From an uncultured Clostridia bacterium (lineage in GTDB: Bacteria; Bacillota; Clostridia; Oscillospirales; CAG-382), in assembly GCA_947628695.1 (NCBI GenBank), contig CANRAV010000018.1, positions 1 to 38,427 on the forward strand: DNA of 38,427 bases, read 5' to 3'. The first letter of the stretch is position 1. Each line of letters begins with the position of its first letter. The notes below the pieces were generated by a model that searched no databases, had not been told where the DNA came from, and was given only the letters and a program-made list of their open reading frames with translations. A program made the position numbers and the translations under genes. Positions 37,200 through 38,427 of this stretch are shown here, piece after piece.

Positions 37200-37718
37200 A
37201 TGACAGGCGACAAGAAACCCGTAGTAATGGCATCGGACATGGGCGTGTCCGTTGCCACGCTGGACGGCGACAAAAAACTCCCTGCTTCCCAGTTACCGGA
37301 CAACATTCCCGCTGGCAACGTCCATTTTGAGGACGGAGAGACATTTCAAGCCAAGTTTGACCACGGCGAATTGACCGGGCCTCCCGGAAAAGACGGCGAC
37401 ACGGGCAAGACTGGCCCGACTGGTCCGCAGGGCGAACCCGGACCCAAGAGCGACAGCATAGACTTGACGCTCACCGTTGCCGACTGGCAGGAGAAAAGGC
37501 AGACCGTCAAAAACGCTATGCTCACGATGGATGGCTATAACTACATATCTGGCGCAGCGGCGGCAGACGAGGCCAATATAACCGCATACGCCAATGCCAA
37601 TATCCGTGGGCTGGACATGACAGAAGAAGGCCAGATTACTTTCATCTGCGACACGACGCCCACACAGAACGTGACCGTGCGCCTGTATCGCATAGCGGCA
37701 AACGAACAGGGGGCCTAA
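37200..37718 (+). CDS. Collagen-like tail/adhesin protein
   Basis: 172 residues behind a very strong site (AAGGAGG, 6 nt). The middle carries Gly-X-Y triplets (GPPGKDGDTGKTGPTGPQGE), which trimerise as a short collagen-like rod. The flanks are a strand-rich N-terminal part (VSVATLDGDKKLPASQLPDN) and a C-terminal domain of about 85 residues (LTLTVADWQEKRQTVKNAM, ITFICDTTPTQNVTVRLYRI). It is likely a fibre-tip or adhesin of the same fibre system. Confidence 0.82.
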   Translation: MTGDKKPVVMASDMGVSVATLDGDKKLPASQLPDNIPAGNVHFEDGETFQAKFDHGELTGPPGKDGDTGKTGPTGPQGEPGPKSDSIDLTLTVADWQEKRQTVKNAMLTMDGYNYISGAAAADEANITAYANANIRGLDMTEEGQITFICDTTPTQNVTVRLYRIAANEQGA

Positions 37719-37720
37719 AT

Positions 37721-38427
37721 ATGGCTGGCAAACTTTTGAATTTCAGCGGTGGAGGCCGCACATCGAGTGAAGTAACGCTGATCCGCGCCATTACGTTTTT
37801 GGCGGGCGTTGACCCGGACAAGCACCAGACCTACGACGATCTGGCCGCAGACGCGGAGGATATGGCAAAGGTCGCCGCCAATCACGGTGCGATCGTGGTC
37901 GCGGCGGACTATGCGGACGTGATGACGGCCTTTGCCGCGTCCCAGACCGCTATGGCGGCAGTAGCCGCGTCCCAGACCGCTATGGCGGCGGTGATTGCAA
38001 GCCCCGTGGCCTTGAACGCCGTCGTTTCGTCCCAGACCGCTATGGCGGCAGTGTGGGCCAGCGCGACGGCCCGGTCCGCTGTGACCGGCTCTGCGACCGG
38101 GCGGAACGCCTTGAAAGCCTCGCCTCTGGTCAGGGAAAATACAAGCATTTGCCCCACGCAAGACAAATACTGGAACAGCGGTTTTGGCACATTCGCATTT
38201 AAGGGCTTCTTGATTGCGACAAAATGCGGCAATTCGGACAATGCCTTTACGATTCGTTCTGTCGTAGATTCTAAGATTCTAACGTCCGATATGCAGACCA
38301 GAAACGCCGCTGTGAAGAATAATACAGGCTATTATGACTGGCTGGAACACAACCCGAACGACAGCTATGTGCAAGAACACATCACCTACTGGGCGTACTA
38401 CACCACGACGGCAATAAAGTACCTTCC
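37721..38427 (+). CDS. Tail protein with decapeptide repeats (3' end cut by window)
   Basis: Open from ATG 37721 to the window edge (235 residues, no stop). RBS AGGGGG is 9 nt upstream. It begins MAGKLLNFSGGGRTSSEVTL. A run of about ten-residue units follows (AASQTAMAAV, VIASPVALNA, VSSQTAMAAV, WASATARSAV), then a Cys-containing globular part (LVRENTSICPTQDKYWNSGF, YWAYYTTTAIKYLP). Such SxxAMxAV repeats are common in Clostridial prophage tail proteins. It probably encodes another fibre or adhesin; the C-terminal function is not visible. Confidence 0.75.
   Translation, partial: MAGKLLNFSGGGRTSSEVTLIRAITFLAGVDPDKHQTYDDLAADAEDMAKVAANHGAIVVAADYADVMTAFAASQTAMAAVAASQTAMAAVIASPVALNAVVSSQTAMAAVWASATARSAVTGSATGRNALKASPLVRENTSICPTQDKYWNSGFGTFAFKGFLIATKCGNSDNAFTIRSVVDSKILTSDMQTRNAAVKNNTGYYDWLEHNPNDSYVQEHITYWAYYTTTAIKYL
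37938..38049 (+). repeat. Direct repeats in the last tail gene
   Basis: The 22-bp string CGTCCCAGACCGCTATGGCGGC occurs at 37938, 37968 and 38028, at 30 and 60 bp distance, in phase with the ten-residue protein repeat. They are coding repeats, not a CRISPR. Confidence 0.9.

Noticed and set aside
1671-38427. Right attachment site (direct repeat of the tRNA-Thr end)
   Set aside because: I found no second copy of the tRNA 3' end or its terminator in the window; the prophage continues past the right edge.

Overview
The window is the left and central part of a temperate siphovirus (long, non-contractile tail) prophage in the chromosome of a GC-rich Firmicute. Gut Clostridia of the Oscillospiraceae type (Flavonifractor/Lawsonibacter relatives) are the best guess, from the general look of the MATE pump, the phage proteins and the ribosome binding sites; no gene names the species. 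About 1.6 kb of host DNA is present: a leftward MATE efflux pump and a tRNA-Thr(CGU) gene with a near-perfect promoter and its own terminator. A leftward tyrosine recombinase ends about 50 bp past the tRNA, so the tRNA 3' end or terminator is probably the attachment site. The other attachment site and the lysis genes lie beyond the right edge.

Layout. 1671-3750: integrase, an unknown leftward gene and the XRE-type repressor. 3750-3940: divergent promoters with repeated GGCTAG-type operator half-sites. 3943-6774: Cro-like regulator, excisionase-like protein, small membrane proteins, a Lar-like zinc protein and unknown early genes. 6804-11709: recombination and replication (Gp157, a Rad52/Sak-like annealing protein, a NinB-like protein, HNH nuclease, SSB, a half-size sliding-clamp-like protein, a replication-initiator-like protein, an N6/N4 DNA methylase). 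11715-14333: small accessory genes, an ASCH-like protein, a C5-cytosine methylase and zinc-ribbon proteins. 14334-14911: a gap of almost 580 bp without a credible gene, full of strong hairpins and with a tRNA-like T-arm/acceptor mini-helix; I read it as a large structured non-coding RNA. 14912-21328: HTH/PLD-like genes, terminase, portal, minor capsid. 21327-21467: four 11-bp iterons and a strong terminator. 21531-26054: scaffold, major capsid, head-tail connectors, major tail protein. 26054-31638: tail chaperones, a secreted moron with its own promoter and terminator, and the tape measure. 31649 to the end: tail-tip proteins and a chain of repeat-rich fibre or adhesin proteins, the last one cut by the window edge.

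Most genes read rightward in tightly coupled runs (ATGA, GTGA and TAATG overlaps), so the phage is probably expressed as an early operon from the consensus promoter at 3791-3819 and a late operon starting near 14340.

The points most worth following are: (1) the structured RNA at about 14376-14900, in the size range and setting of ROOL/GOLLD-type ornate RNAs; (2) a probable -1 ribosomal frameshift at the end of the major capsid gene (five Gs, 7-nt spacer, perfect 10-bp stem, possible pseudoknot) that would add about 250 residues to some capsid subunits; (3) a secreted moron gene between tail chaperone and tape measure; (4) a two-domain-sized sliding clamp. All functional statements rest on reading the sequence and recalling families; no search was run.
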